Source of the DNA: Alphaproteobacteria bacterium
GTDB taxonomy: Bacteria; Pseudomonadota; Alphaproteobacteria; Rhodobacterales; Rhodobacteraceae
Length of the DNA stretch: 64,000 bases
Direction: 5' to 3'
NCBI GenBank assembly: GCA_029289325.1
Contig: JARFTV010000003.1
Location: 85,523-149,522, forward strand
Shown here: one piece after another, positions 1 to 7,480 of the stretch
Layout of the letters: every line of letters begins with the position of its first letter
Numbering within the stretch: the stretch's first letter is position 1
Position numbers and translations under genes: made by a program
The notes under the pieces: generated by a model
What the model was told of the DNA's origin: nothing
What the model saw: only the letters and a program-made list of their open reading frames with translations
Database searches by the model: none

Positions 1-1
1 G

Positions 2-124
2 GCCTTTGGCCATGGTCATCTGGGGGTCACGCTTGCCCCCGTGACGGCACGGATCGTGGCGGGGCTGCTGGCGGACCAGCAACCGCCGCTGGACATCACG
101 CCCTATCGGCCCGGGCGGTTCTGA
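2..124 (+). CDS. C-terminal end of a DadA-like FAD-dependent amino-acid dehydrogenase (5' part outside window)
   Basis: Only the last 40 codons are present, ending in TGA. The tail contains GHGHLGVTLAPVTARIV, the segment that in D-amino-acid dehydrogenase and DAO-type oxidoreductases closes over the FAD near the C-terminus, followed by a short PYRPGRF end typical of that family. The reaction would be oxidative deamination of a D-amino acid or related amine at the inner face of the membrane. The substrate cannot be judged from this fragment. It converges on the small membrane-protein gene at 148-381 with a 23-base gap. Confidence 0.55.
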   Translation, partial: AFGHGHLGVTLAPVTARIVAGLLADQQPPLDITPYRPGRF

Positions 125-147
125 GCGTCCGGGCCGGGGGCACGGGA

Positions 148-381
148 TTAGTTCGCGGGGCCGTTCTCGCCGACTGGCTCGTCATCATCATCTCCGCCGC
201 ACAGCGCGATGCAGAGGATGATCGGGATCAGGAGCAGTGGCAGGATGCCGGCCGAGGAGGCGGGCCGTTCCGCGACCACGGGGGTATATTCCTCTTCGAT
301 CACGATGGGCCCGCCGGCATGGGCGGTGACAGCGGAAAGCACAAGGCCGGTGGCCAGGGTGGAAGCCAGCAGTTTCTTCAT
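148..381 (-). CDS. small secreted/membrane protein, paralogue 1 of a tandem triplet (77 aa)
   Basis: I do not recognise a named family. The 77-residue product starts with a signal peptide (MKKLLASTLATGLVLSAV, cut probably after AHA), then an acidic patch (IEEEY), a conserved KPASSAGILPL-like stretch (here RPASSAGILPL), one hydrophobic segment of about 17 residues with two cysteines (LCIALCGG), and an aspartate-rich tail. The start was chosen at MKKLL because upstream residues of the open frame do not look like a signal peptide. Two paralogues lie at 580-786 and 1043-1249. A perfect EcfG-type promoter lies 52 bases upstream of the start codon, which suggests stress control. The two Cys before the acidic tail are conserved in all three copies. 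Function unknown. Confidence 0.75.
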   Translation of the reverse strand: MKKLLASTLATGLVLSAVTAHAGGPIVIEEEYTPVVAERPASSAGILPLLLIPIILCIALCGGDDDDEPVGENGPAN

Positions 382-433
382 TTCACGTCCCCAAGGTTGA
401 TATGCAGCCGCCCGGAATAGGGGGCGTGGACGC

Positions 434-458
434 AACGCGTGACATGCGAATACGTTCC
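434..458 (-). promoter_or_regulatory. EcfG-type promoter GGAAC-N16-CGTT for the gene at 148-381
   Basis: On the minus strand GGAAC (458-454) is followed by exactly 16 bases and CGTT (437-434), leaving 52 bases to the start codon at 381. GGAAC-N16/17-CGTT is the published consensus of the alphaproteobacterial extracytoplasmic sigma factor EcfG. Three more exact matches occur in this window upstream of other short proteins. Direct sequence match; use by EcfG is inferred. Confidence 0.6.
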
Positions 459-531
459 CCGTGCTCTGCAGATTTTCCAAGAGGTTGCCCGCCACAGGCC
501 ACGGCCACCACGGTCGGCGTCCTGCGCAACG

Positions 532-558
532 AAAAGGGGCGGCCCATCGGACCGCCCC
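532..558 (-). terminator. Rho-independent terminator after the gene at 580-786
   Basis: Arms GGGGCGG (536-542) and CCGCCCC (552-558) form a hairpin that, read on the minus strand, is followed by TTTT (535-532). It lies 21 bases past the stop codon of paralogue 2 and before the promoter of paralogue 1, so the two paralogues are probably separate transcription units. Confidence 0.7.
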
Positions 559-579
559 AAAGATCAACTAAGGCGTATA

Positions 580-786
580 TCAGCGATCGTTGTCGTCGTC
601 CCCGCCGCACAGCGCGACGCAGAGGACGATGCCAACCAGCACCAGCGGCAGGATGCCGACCGACGACGCGGGCTTTTCAGCCACGACGGCGGCTTCTTCT
701 TCCACGACGACCGGGCCGCCGGCATAGGCGGTGGTGGCCGAAAGCGCCAGGGTCGAGACCAGGGCGGAGGCGATCAGTTTCTTCAT
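580..786 (-). CDS. small secreted/membrane protein, paralogue 2 of a tandem triplet (68 aa)
   Basis: Same plan as the neighbours at 148-381 and 1043-1249: signal peptide (MKKLIASALVSTLALSATT, cut near AYA), EEEAAVV acidic patch, EKPASSVGILPL, a hydrophobic segment with the LCVALCGG double-cysteine motif, and a DDDNDR tail. No recognised domain. Start ATG at 786 is preceded by GGGA. The leader holds a perfect stem-loop (808-829), and a sigma70-like TTGAGC-N17-TATTGT can be read on the minus strand about 55 bases upstream of the start codon (about 840-868). Unlike paralogue 1 it has no GGAAC/CGTT promoter, so the copies may be expressed under different conditions. Probably inner-membrane anchored or periplasmic; function unknown. 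Confidence 0.72.
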   Translation of the reverse strand: MKKLIASALVSTLALSATTAYAGGPVVVEEEAAVVAEKPASSVGILPLVLVGIVLCVALCGGDDDNDR

Positions 787-798
787 GGGAGTCCCTCG

Positions 799-829
799 GA
801 TGAATTCATCACGCTTTTTGCAGCGTGAT
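799..829 (-). promoter_or_regulatory. palindrome and stem-loop in the 5' leader of the gene at 580-786
   Basis: GATGAATTCATC (799-810) is a perfect 12-base palindrome. It overlaps a second perfect hairpin with 8-base arms ATCACGCT (808-815) and AGCGTGAT (822-829). The two structures share bases 808-810 and so could exclude each other. They lie 13-43 bases upstream of the start codon, just before the ribosome-binding site. A leader regulatory element or an operator are both possible; neither can be decided from one copy. Confidence 0.4.
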
Positions 830-988
830 CGGACAATAGTTGTGCAACTGCGAAGGCTCAATCGCGGGCGAGGAATAGCGTAGACCTGTTGCGCAAGTGC
901 AGCAATTCTACAAAGCGGGGTGATCAACCCGGTTACCACAATGAAAAGCGCAAGATTATCATTCGAGACTGCACTGCTTGCGGCGGCC

Positions 989-1015
989 AAAAAAGGGCGG
1001 CCTCTCAGCCGCCCT
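989..1015 (-). terminator. Rho-independent terminator after the gene at 1043-1249
   Basis: Perfect 8-base arms AGGGCGGC (994-1001) and GCCGCCCT (1008-1015) with a 6-base loop. Read on the minus strand the stem is followed by six T (994-989). It begins 28 bases after the stop codon of paralogue 3. Confidence 0.85.
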
Positions 1016-1042
1016 CCCGAATCTGACAATTCCGAATGGCTA

Positions 1043-1249
1043 TCAGCTAGGTTCCCCCGGCTCGTCATCACCGCCGCACAGCGCGACGCAGAGGATGATC
1101 GGGATCAGCAGGAGCGGCAGGATGCCGGCCGAGGAAGCGGGCTTCTGGGCCACGACTTCAGCTTCTTCTTCCACGACGACCGGGCCGCCAGCCATGGCAG
1201 CCGAAGCGCCGAGGGTCAGGGCCATGACCGAGGCAACGAGTTTCTTCAT
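1043..1249 (-). CDS. small secreted/membrane protein, paralogue 3 of a tandem triplet (68 aa)
   Basis: Third member of the array: signal peptide MKKLVASVMALTLGASAAMA, then GGPVVVEEEAEVV, QKPASSAGILPLLLIP, hydrophobic ILCVALCGG and a short acidic DDEPGEPS tail. It is closest to paralogue 1 in the membrane segment (AGILPLLLIPIILC) and to paralogue 2 in the N-terminal acidic region. It has its own strong terminator at 989-1015. The conserved features across copies are the GGP start of the mature chain, the glutamate run, PASS(A/V)GILPL and C-x3-CGGDD. No function can be assigned; the pattern suggests a selected small envelope protein rather than spurious open frames. Confidence 0.75.
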   Translation of the reverse strand: MKKLVASVMALTLGASAAMAGGPVVVEEEAEVVAQKPASSAGILPLLLIPIILCVALCGGDDEPGEPS

Positions 1250-1405
1250 GATGGACTCCGAATATGTTGGACGATCCCGTCAAAGCGACAGGGCGCTTTG
1301 AAACGCTAGCCACGGCCTGCACAATCATCAACGAATAACCACGTTTCCGCGAGTTTCGGTCAGCGAACGTTGCGGTTTTGGCACAAGATAGGGCGCTTCA
1401 AAGGG

Positions 1406-2392
1406 TCAGAACATGCCCGGCACGACCTGATCTGGTGGGCGATGGCCGTCGGCGAAGGTCTTGATGTTGATGATCACCTTTTCACCCATCTCGATTCGCC
1501 CCTCGATCGTGGCCGACCCCATGTGCGGCAGCAGGACGACGTTCGGCAAGTCGCGCAGGCGCGGGTTCACTTCGCTGCCATGTTCATAGACGTCGAGCCC
1601 CGCCCCGGCCAGCTCTCCGGCCCGCAGCGCGCGGGTCAGGGCGTTCTGGTCGATCACCTCGCCCCGCGAGGCGTTCACCACCACGGCGGAGGGCTTCATC
1701 AGCTTCAGCCGCCGGGCGTTGAGCAGATGGAAGGTCGAGGGCGTATGGGGGCAATTGACGCTCACGATGTCCATCCGCGCGAGCATCTGGTCAAGGCTCT
1801 CCCACCAGGTGGCCTCATGCTCGGCCTCGATCTCGGGACGGAGGCGCTTGCGGTTGTGGTAATGGACCTGGAGCCCGAAGGCCCGCGCCCGCCGCGCCAC
1901 CGCCTGGCCGATCCGGCCCATGCCCAGAATGCCCAGCCGCCGCCCGCCAAGCCGCCCGCCCAGGTTCGCCATCGGCGACCAGCCGGGCCAGTTGCCGGAT
2001 TGCATCACCGCCAGCGCCTCGGGGATGCGGCGGGTGACCGCCAGGATCAGCGCCATGACCATGTCGGCGGTATCCTCGGTGGTGACGCCGGGGGTGTTCG
2101 ACACCAGGATCCCGCGCTGGCGGGCGGTGGCGATGTCGATATGGTCCACGCCAGCGCCGTAATTGGCGATCAGCTTCAGCTTCTCACCCGCCTGCCCCAG
2201 AAGGCCGGCATCGATCGTGTCGGTGATCGTCGGGACCAGGACATCCGCCTGGCGCATCGCGGCGGCGAGTTCCTCCCGCGTCATCGGCGTGTCCGGGTCG
2301 CGCAAGGTGACGTCGAACAGCTCTTTCATCCGGGTCTCGACGACCTCGGGCAGGCGGCGCGTCACCACGACTGACAGGCGCTTTGCTGGCAT
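1406..2392 (-). CDS. D-isomer-specific 2-hydroxyacid dehydrogenase (glyoxylate/hydroxypyruvate reductase type)
   Basis: 328 residues, the usual length for this family of cytoplasmic NAD(P)H-dependent reductases. The N-terminal catalytic lobe (about 1-105 and 295-328) surrounds a Rossmann domain with GILGMGRIG at about 154-162. The Arg-Glu-His catalytic set is visible: NASRGEVID (R243), DVYEH (E270) and LLPHMGSAT (H290). The sequence around the Rossmann motif and the ending PGMF resemble glyoxylate reductases (GyaR/GhrB group), so reduction of glyoxylate or hydroxypyruvate is the best guess; other 2-keto acids are possible. It is divergent from the SH3 gene at 2517 with a 124-base shared upstream region. 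Confidence 0.85.
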   Translation of the reverse strand: MPAKRLSVVVTRRLPEVVETRMKELFDVTLRDPDTPMTREELAAAMRQADVLVPTITDTIDAGLLGQAGEKLKLIANYGAGVDHIDIATARQRGILVSNTPGVTTEDTADMVMALILAVTRRIPEALAVMQSGNWPGWSPMANLGGRLGGRRLGILGMGRIGQAVARRARAFGLQVHYHNRKRLRPEIEAEHEATWWESLDQMLARMDIVSVNCPHTPSTFHLLNARRLKLMKPSAVVVNASRGEVIDQNALTRALRAGELAGAGLDVYEHGSEVNPRLRDLPNVVLLPHMGSATIEGRIEMGEKVIINIKTFADGHRPPDQVVPGMF

Positions 2393-2516
2393 GGACCTTC
2401 CCCGACCCTTTCAAATTCACCGTGCTTGAGGCAAGGTTACGGCAAGGGGCTGAATGCACAAGCCCCATGGAAGGGGCGCCCGCAGCTTGCGGGACCGCGC
2501 GGCAAGGCAGACGGGC

Positions 2517-3104
2517 ATGAGACGGTTCCTGAAAGGTTTCGCGATTCTGCTGGCGCTTTCGGCTGCGCCGTTGTCGGCGCAAGAGGCGGAACCCTCGCCC
2601 GAGGCCGCCGCCGAGCCGCCGCCAGAGGCCGCGCCCGCCCGGCCCGCCAGACCGCCGGAAAAGCAGTGCCAGCCCGATGTCGGCTGTGTGACCAACCTGC
2701 CCCTGCCGCGCTATGTCTCGCTGAAAGGCTCCGAGGGCAACGCCCGGCGTGGGCCGGGACTGACGCATCGCATCGACTGGGTTTTCACCCGGGCAGGGAT
2801 GCCGCTGAAGATCACCGCCGAATTCGAGAACTGGCGCCGGGTCGAGGATTTCGAGGGCGCGGGGGGCTGGGTGCATTACTCGCTCCTCTCGGGCGTGCGG
2901 ACGGCGATGGTGACGCTCGACATGGCCGAGTTTCACAACGATCCCTCTGACGGCGCGCGGGTGGTGGCACAGGCCGAGATCGGTGTGATAGGGCGCGTGC
3001 AGGAATGCCTCCCCGACTGGTGCCGCGTCGCGCTGGACGGGGCACGGGGCTGGGTCCGCAAGTCCGCGATCTGGGGGGTCAAACCCGATGAAACCTTCGA
3101 ATGA
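2517..3104 (+). CDS. exported SH3-domain protein
   Basis: 195 residues from the start MRRFLKGFAILLALSAAPL, a clear signal peptide cut near LSAQ. A Pro/Ala/Glu-rich linker (about 25-50) precedes a bacterial SH3-like module (about 60-195) with YVSLKGSEGNARRGPG, WVHYSLLSG and a repeated GWVRKSAIWG, the pattern of the SH3_4/DUF1058 family. Such proteins are periplasmic and are thought to bind peptidoglycan or partner proteins. Two cysteine pairs (CQPDVGC and CLPDWC) could form disulphides. I chose this ATG rather than one 63 bases upstream because it opens the signal peptide. Its 3' end overlaps the CDF exporter gene by 17 bases, suggesting co-translation. Confidence 0.75.
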   Translation: MRRFLKGFAILLALSAAPLSAQEAEPSPEAAAEPPPEAAPARPARPPEKQCQPDVGCVTNLPLPRYVSLKGSEGNARRGPGLTHRIDWVFTRAGMPLKITAEFENWRRVEDFEGAGGWVHYSLLSGVRTAMVTLDMAEFHNDPSDGARVVAQAEIGVIGRVQECLPDWCRVALDGARGWVRKSAIWGVKPDETFE

Positions 3105-3990
3105 GGCTCCGCGCCTGCAACTGACGCTGTCGGCGGGCCTGGCCTCGGTCCTGGTTGCGGGGCTTCTGGTCGGGCTGAAGCTCTGGGCGATGGCCGAGAC
3201 CGGGGCGCTGTCGATTGCCGCCTCGCTGGCCGATTCGGCGATGGACCTGATGATGTCGCTGGGGGCGGCGGCAGCGATCATCTATGCCGCCCGTCCCGCG
3301 GACGAGGATCACGCCTTCGGCCACAGCAGCGCCGAGGATCTGACCGCGCTGGCGCAGGCGCTGTTCATCCTGATCTCGGCGGGCGTGATCGGCTGGGCGG
3401 CGGCCGCGCGGCGTCTGTCGCCCGCCCCGCGCGAGTTGACGGACCAGGGCCGGGGCATGCTGGTAATGGTGCTGTCGATCCTGCTGACGCTGGGTCTGGT
3501 CTGGTGGCAGGGCCGGGTGGCGAGGGCCACGGGCAGCAAGGTGGTCGCGGCGGATCGGCTGCACTATCTGGGCGACCTGCTGCCCAGCCTTGGGGCGATC
3601 GGGGCGCTTTGGGCCTCGGCGGCCTGGGGGGTGGGCTATGTCGATTCGGTGGTGGCGCTGGGTGCGGCCGGGGTGCTGGCCTTCGGGGCGATACGCATCG
3701 GCAAGGCGGCCTGGGACGCCTTGATGGACCGGGCGGCCGATCCTGCGATCCTGAAGGGCATCGGGGACATTGCCCGCGACTGGCCGGGGGTCCGGGGGTT
3801 TCACGACCTCAAGACCCGGACGGCGGGCAGCCGGATCTTCGTCAACCTGCATATCGAGCTGGACGGCGAGCAATCCCTGCGCGAGGCGCATGACATTGGC
3901 GCGGGCCTGCGCCGTGCGATCCTTGCGGCCTATCCGCAGACGGATGTGATCATCCACAAGGATGTCTACGATCCCGACCGTGAAGGCTGA
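3088..3990 (+). CDS. cation diffusion facilitator (FieF/CDF) divalent metal exporter
   Basis: 300 residues with about six membrane segments followed by a cytoplasmic C-terminal domain (about 205-300, RIFVNLHIELD). The metal site of FieF-like CDF proteins is present: D49 and D53 in ASLADSAMD and H159 with D163 in ADRLHYLGD. FGHSSAEDL (about 78) is also a family signature. It should export Zn2+ or Fe2+ by proton antiport across the inner membrane. The gene overlaps the preceding SH3 gene by 17 bases, so the two are probably co-expressed. Substrate metal not decidable from sequence alone. Confidence 0.88.
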   Translation: MKPSNEAPRLQLTLSAGLASVLVAGLLVGLKLWAMAETGALSIAASLADSAMDLMMSLGAAAAIIYAARPADEDHAFGHSSAEDLTALAQALFILISAGVIGWAAAARRLSPAPRELTDQGRGMLVMVLSILLTLGLVWWQGRVARATGSKVVAADRLHYLGDLLPSLGAIGALWASAAWGVGYVDSVVALGAAGVLAFGAIRIGKAAWDALMDRAADPAILKGIGDIARDWPGVRGFHDLKTRTAGSRIFVNLHIELDGEQSLREAHDIGAGLRRAILAAYPQTDVIIHKDVYDPDREG

Positions 3991-4056
3991 ATTGTTGCGG
4001 TCTTGACTTGACGGCGGCATGGGCCGATTGTTCGCGCGTATAACAAACTGGCCCCC

Positions 4057-4713
4057 ATGCAACCCGCCCGACGCCTCTATCGCCGCGAAAGCGAGGAAAA
4101 CCGCCGTTCGGCGCTGATCGCGGCCACGCAGGAACTGGTGGCCGAGGGCGGGCCCGAGGCCGCAACCGTGCGCGCCATCGCCGCACGGGCCGGGGTGACG
4201 CCGGGGCTGATCCGGCATTATTTCCAGTCCAAGGACGAACTGACCCGCGCGGCCTATCGCGCGCTGATGGACGGGATGACGGCCAAGGGCGCGGATGCGC
4301 TGGAGGGCGTCGGCGACCGGCCCGAGGAACGGCTTGCCGCCTTCGTCGCCGCCTCGCTGAGACCCCCAGTGCTGGACGCGGGTGCCGTGGTCCTTTGGGC
4401 CGGCTACATGCACAAGGTCCGCAGCGACCCCGAGCTTCTGGCGGTGCATGAGGCCGGATACCTTGCCTATCGCGACACGCTGCAGGGGCTGATCGAGGCC
4501 CTGCCCCGCAAGACACGTCCCGGCCAGAGCCGGTCCGAAGCCATCGCCTGCAACGCGCTGATCGACGGGCTCTGGATCGAGGGCTCGCTTCTGCGCACCA
4601 CTTTCGAGCCGGGCGAGGTCGAGACCATCGGCCTCCGCTCGGTCGGCGCCATCCTGGGCGTCGATCTTGTCGCCCATTTCGCCACGCTGCCCGATCCCGG
4701 AAAGACACTCTGA
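4057..4713 (+). CDS. TetR-family regulator with BetI-type C-terminal domain
   Basis: 218 residues. The N-terminal helix-turn-helix spans about 37-57 (TVRAIAARAGVTPGLIRHYF), and the C-terminal half (VVLWAGYMHKVRSDPELLAVH, ALIDGLWIEGSLL) matches the ligand-binding domain of BetI-like repressors. The stop codon overlaps the start of the aminotransferase gene by one base (TGATG), so the regulator is translated with the two enzymes that follow and probably controls them. The ligand is then more likely arginine or a ketoacid derived from it than choline. No DNA operator was identified. Confidence 0.82.
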   Translation: MQPARRLYRRESEENRRSALIAATQELVAEGGPEAATVRAIAARAGVTPGLIRHYFQSKDELTRAAYRALMDGMTAKGADALEGVGDRPEERLAAFVAASLRPPVLDAGAVVLWAGYMHKVRSDPELLAVHEAGYLAYRDTLQGLIEALPRKTRPGQSRSEAIACNALIDGLWIEGSLLRTTFEPGEVETIGLRSVGAILGVDLVAHFATLPDPGKTL

Positions 4714-5900
4714 TGCGCTATGCTTCCGTCACCGACCGACTTGCCGACCTCGGCGGCGCGAAATGGGCCGTCCATGCCCGCGCCCGTGCCCTGAAAGCGG
4801 CCGGAGAGCCGATCATCGAGCTTACGATCGGCGAGCCCGATGTCGCCACGCCCGAGCCGATGCTGGAGACCGCCGCGCGGTCGATGCGGTCGGGGCGGAC
4901 CGGCTATTCCAACGGCCGGGGGGAGCCGGGCCTCGTCGCCGCCCTGGCCGCCCGCTATACCGTGCGGCGGGGGCGCGAGATCGGGCGGGATCAGATCATG
5001 TGTCTGCCGGGCACGCAGACCGTCCTCTACGGCATCCTGCGCACGCTGGTCGAAGCCGGGGACGAGGTGCTGATCGGCGACCCGATGTATGCGACCTATG
5101 AGGGGCTGATCGCCCAGACTGGCGCGACCATGGTTCCGGTGCCCTTGCGCCCCGAACAGGGCTTCCGCATGCAGGCCGCCGACGTGGCCGCCCGGATCAC
5201 CCCCCGCAGCCGGGTGCTGTTCCTGAACACCCCGCACAATCCGACCGGCGCCGTCCTGCGCGCCGAGGATATCCGCGCCCTTGGCGAGCTGGCGAAGGCC
5301 CATGACCTCTGGATCGTCTCGGATGAGGTATACGAGGATCTGGTCTTCCCCGGTGTCCCCTTCACCTCGCCGCTGGACTTTGCCGATCTGGCCGACCGGG
5401 TGGTCGTCGCCTCGTCCATCTCGAAATCCCATGCCGCGCCGGGCTTCCGGTCTGGCTGGTGTGTCGGCCCGGCCGAGTTCTGCGCGCGTCTGCTGCCGCT
5501 TTCCGAAACCATGCTTTTCGGGTCGCAGCCCTTCATCGCGGACATGACCCAGCTTGCAGTTTCCGAACCTTCCCCCGTCGCCGCCGGGATGGCCGAACGC
5601 TTCTCGCGCCGTGCCGGGCTGATCGCGGATCAGTTGTCCGGGGTGAACGGGCTTTACGTCCACCGGCCCGAGGCGGGCATGTTCGCGCTGGTCGATGTCC
5701 GCGCCACCGGCCTGTCGGGCGAGGAATTCGCCCTTGGCCTGCTGGACCGCCAGAAGGTCGCGGTCATGCCGGGCGAAAGTTTCGGCGCGGGGCTGAACGG
5801 CTGGCTGCGGCTCAGCCTCACCCAACCGGACGAGCTGGTGGTCGAGGCCACCTCGCGCATTGCCGCCCATGCGGCCAGCCTGCTGGGGAATGCAGCATGA
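4713..5900 (+). CDS. aruH: class I/II PLP aminotransferase, arginine:pyruvate transaminase (AruH) type
   Basis: 395 residues of the fold-type I aspartate aminotransferase superfamily. PLP residues are visible: NTPHNPTG (N176), SDEVY (D204, Y207), SSISKSH with Schiff-base K238 and GFRSGW with R246. Segments such as GDPMYATYEG, VPVPLRPEQGF, HDLWIVSDEVY and LLDRQKVAVMPGESFG follow the arginine:pyruvate transaminase AruH of Pseudomonas as I recall it. AruH converts L-arginine plus pyruvate to 2-ketoarginine and alanine. The assignment is strengthened by the next gene, which encodes the matching decarboxylase and overlaps by 4 bases (ATGA). Another aspartate-family transaminase remains possible. 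Confidence 0.68.
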   Translation: MRYASVTDRLADLGGAKWAVHARARALKAAGEPIIELTIGEPDVATPEPMLETAARSMRSGRTGYSNGRGEPGLVAALAARYTVRRGREIGRDQIMCLPGTQTVLYGILRTLVEAGDEVLIGDPMYATYEGLIAQTGATMVPVPLRPEQGFRMQAADVAARITPRSRVLFLNTPHNPTGAVLRAEDIRALGELAKAHDLWIVSDEVYEDLVFPGVPFTSPLDFADLADRVVVASSISKSHAAPGFRSGWCVGPAEFCARLLPLSETMLFGSQPFIADMTQLAVSEPSPVAAGMAERFSRRAGLIADQLSGVNGLYVHRPEAGMFALVDVRATGLSGEEFALGLLDRQKVAVMPGESFGAGLNGWLRLSLTQPDELVVEATSRIAAHAASLLGNAA

Positions 5901-7480
5901 CCACCGTCGGCATCCGTCTGGTCGAAGGGCTGATCGCCCGCGGCATCGACACCGTCTTCGGCATCCCCGGCGTCCACACGATCGAGCTTTACCGCGGCCT
6001 CGCCGCCGCCGGGGACAAGATCCGCCATGTCACCCCCCGCCACGAACAGGGCGCGGGCTTCATGGCCGACGGCTATGCCCGCGTCGCGGGCAAGCCCGCC
6101 GCAGCCTTCGTCATCACCGGGCCGGGACTGACCAACACGATCACCGCCATGGCACAGGCCAGGGCGGATTCGGTGCCGATGCTGGTCGTCTCGGGCCTTG
6201 GGCGCAGCGACACGCTGGGCAAGGGGCTTGGCCGGCTGCATGAGCTTCCCGATCAGGGCGCGATGATCGCCACGCTCTGCCATACGGAGACCGTGACCGA
6301 TCCGAAGAAACTGGGCGAGGTGCTGGACCGCGCCTTCGCCGCGATGACCTCGGGGCGGCCGGGGCCGGCGCATATCCAGATCTCGACTAACATGATGGGC
6401 CAGCCCTGCCCCGCCCTGCCGCCTCCGGTCGTGGCGGCGGCAGCGGTGCCCCTGCCGATGGGCCGGATGCGCAGCATCGCCAATGCGTTGAACAATGCCG
6501 AGCGGATCGTGATCCTTGCCGGTGGCGGCACGCGCGGCGCGCATGACGAACTGCGCAAGCTGGCCGAGATGCTGGACGCCCCCGTGGTCCTGACCGCCAA
6601 TGCCCGTGGCGCGCTGCATGGCCACCGGCTTTGCGTGCCTGCCTCACCCAGCCTGAATTCGGTCCGCAAGCTGATTGCCGAGGCCGACCAGGTGCTGGCC
6701 GTGGGGACCGAGATCGGCCCGACGGATTACGACGTCTATGCCAAGGGCGGCGTGCCGGACCTGTCGGGGATGATCCGCATCGACATCTGCGCCGACCAGC
6801 TGGGCCGCCACCCGGCAAAGATGCCGATCAAGGCCGACGCCGGGCCGATGATGGCGGCGCTTCTGGGGATGATCCTGCCCGCCAACCGCGATGGCGCGCG
6901 CCGGGCCGCCACAACGCGGGACGCCGCGCGGGCCGAGCTGGCGACGCTGGGCGACCAGCTGCCCATGCAGCTTGAAATGGTCGAGGCGATCCGCGCGGCG
7001 ATGCCGGGGGCGACCATCGTCGGCGACAGCACGCAGCCGGTCTATGCCGCGAACCTGTATTATGACCACGACCGCCCCGGCGGCTGGTTCAACGCGGCGA
7101 CCGGCTATGGCGCGCTTGGCTTCGGCCCCGGCGCGGCGGTCGGCGCGGCGCTGGCGGCCCCCGGCACCCCGGTCGTCTGCCTGATCGGGGATGGCGGGCT
7201 TCAGTTCAGCCCCGGCGAGTTGCGGACCGCCGTCGATGAGAAGCTGCCGATCACCTACATCGTCTGGAACAACGCCGGCTTCCGCGAGATCGCCGACACG
7301 ATGCGCCAGTACAAGGTGCCCGAGATCATCGGCTGCGACCCCTCGCCCCTGGACATGCAGCATTTCGCGATGGCCTGCGACATGCTCTTTGCCGCGGTGC
7401 CGCCCGACCCCGCGGAGCTGGCCGAGATGCTGGCCACGCCCCATGACGGCCCGCGCTTCCTGGAGATTCAGGTCCGCTGA
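5897..7480 (+). CDS. aruI: ThDP-dependent decarboxylase, 5-guanidino-2-oxopentanoate decarboxylase (AruI) type
   Basis: 527 residues with the three-domain acetolactate-synthase layout. The N-terminal pyrimidine-binding domain holds E50 in RHEQGAGFMADGYAR, the central domain follows at about 190-330, and the C-terminal diphosphate domain carries GDGG (431-434) to NN (458-459). The start (GIDTVFGIPGVHTIELYRGL) is characteristic of 2-ketoarginine decarboxylases rather than of anabolic acetolactate synthases, and no regulatory subunit gene is nearby. The product would be 4-guanidinobutyraldehyde and CO2. The ATG overlaps the aruH stop by 4 bases. The 3' end overlaps the convergent MFS gene by 13 bases. 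Confidence 0.72.
   Translation: MTTVGIRLVEGLIARGIDTVFGIPGVHTIELYRGLAAAGDKIRHVTPRHEQGAGFMADGYARVAGKPAAAFVITGPGLTNTITAMAQARADSVPMLVVSGLGRSDTLGKGLGRLHELPDQGAMIATLCHTETVTDPKKLGEVLDRAFAAMTSGRPGPAHIQISTNMMGQPCPALPPPVVAAAAVPLPMGRMRSIANALNNAERIVILAGGGTRGAHDELRKLAEMLDAPVVLTANARGALHGHRLCVPASPSLNSVRKLIAEADQVLAVGTEIGPTDYDVYAKGGVPDLSGMIRIDICADQLGRHPAKMPIKADAGPMMAALLGMILPANRDGARRAATTRDAARAELATLGDQLPMQLEMVEAIRAAMPGATIVGDSTQPVYAANLYYDHDRPGGWFNAATGYGALGFGPGAAVGAALAAPGTPVVCLIGDGGLQFSPGELRTAVDEKLPITYIVWNNAGFREIADTMRQYKVPEIIGCDPSPLDMQHFAMACDMLFAAVPPDPAELAEMLATPHDGPRFLEIQVR

Noticed and set aside
4713-7480. Anabolic acetolactate synthase with partner aminotransferase
   Set aside because: No small regulatory subunit gene, and both proteins carry segments typical of AruH and AruI; branched-chain synthesis is therefore less likely.
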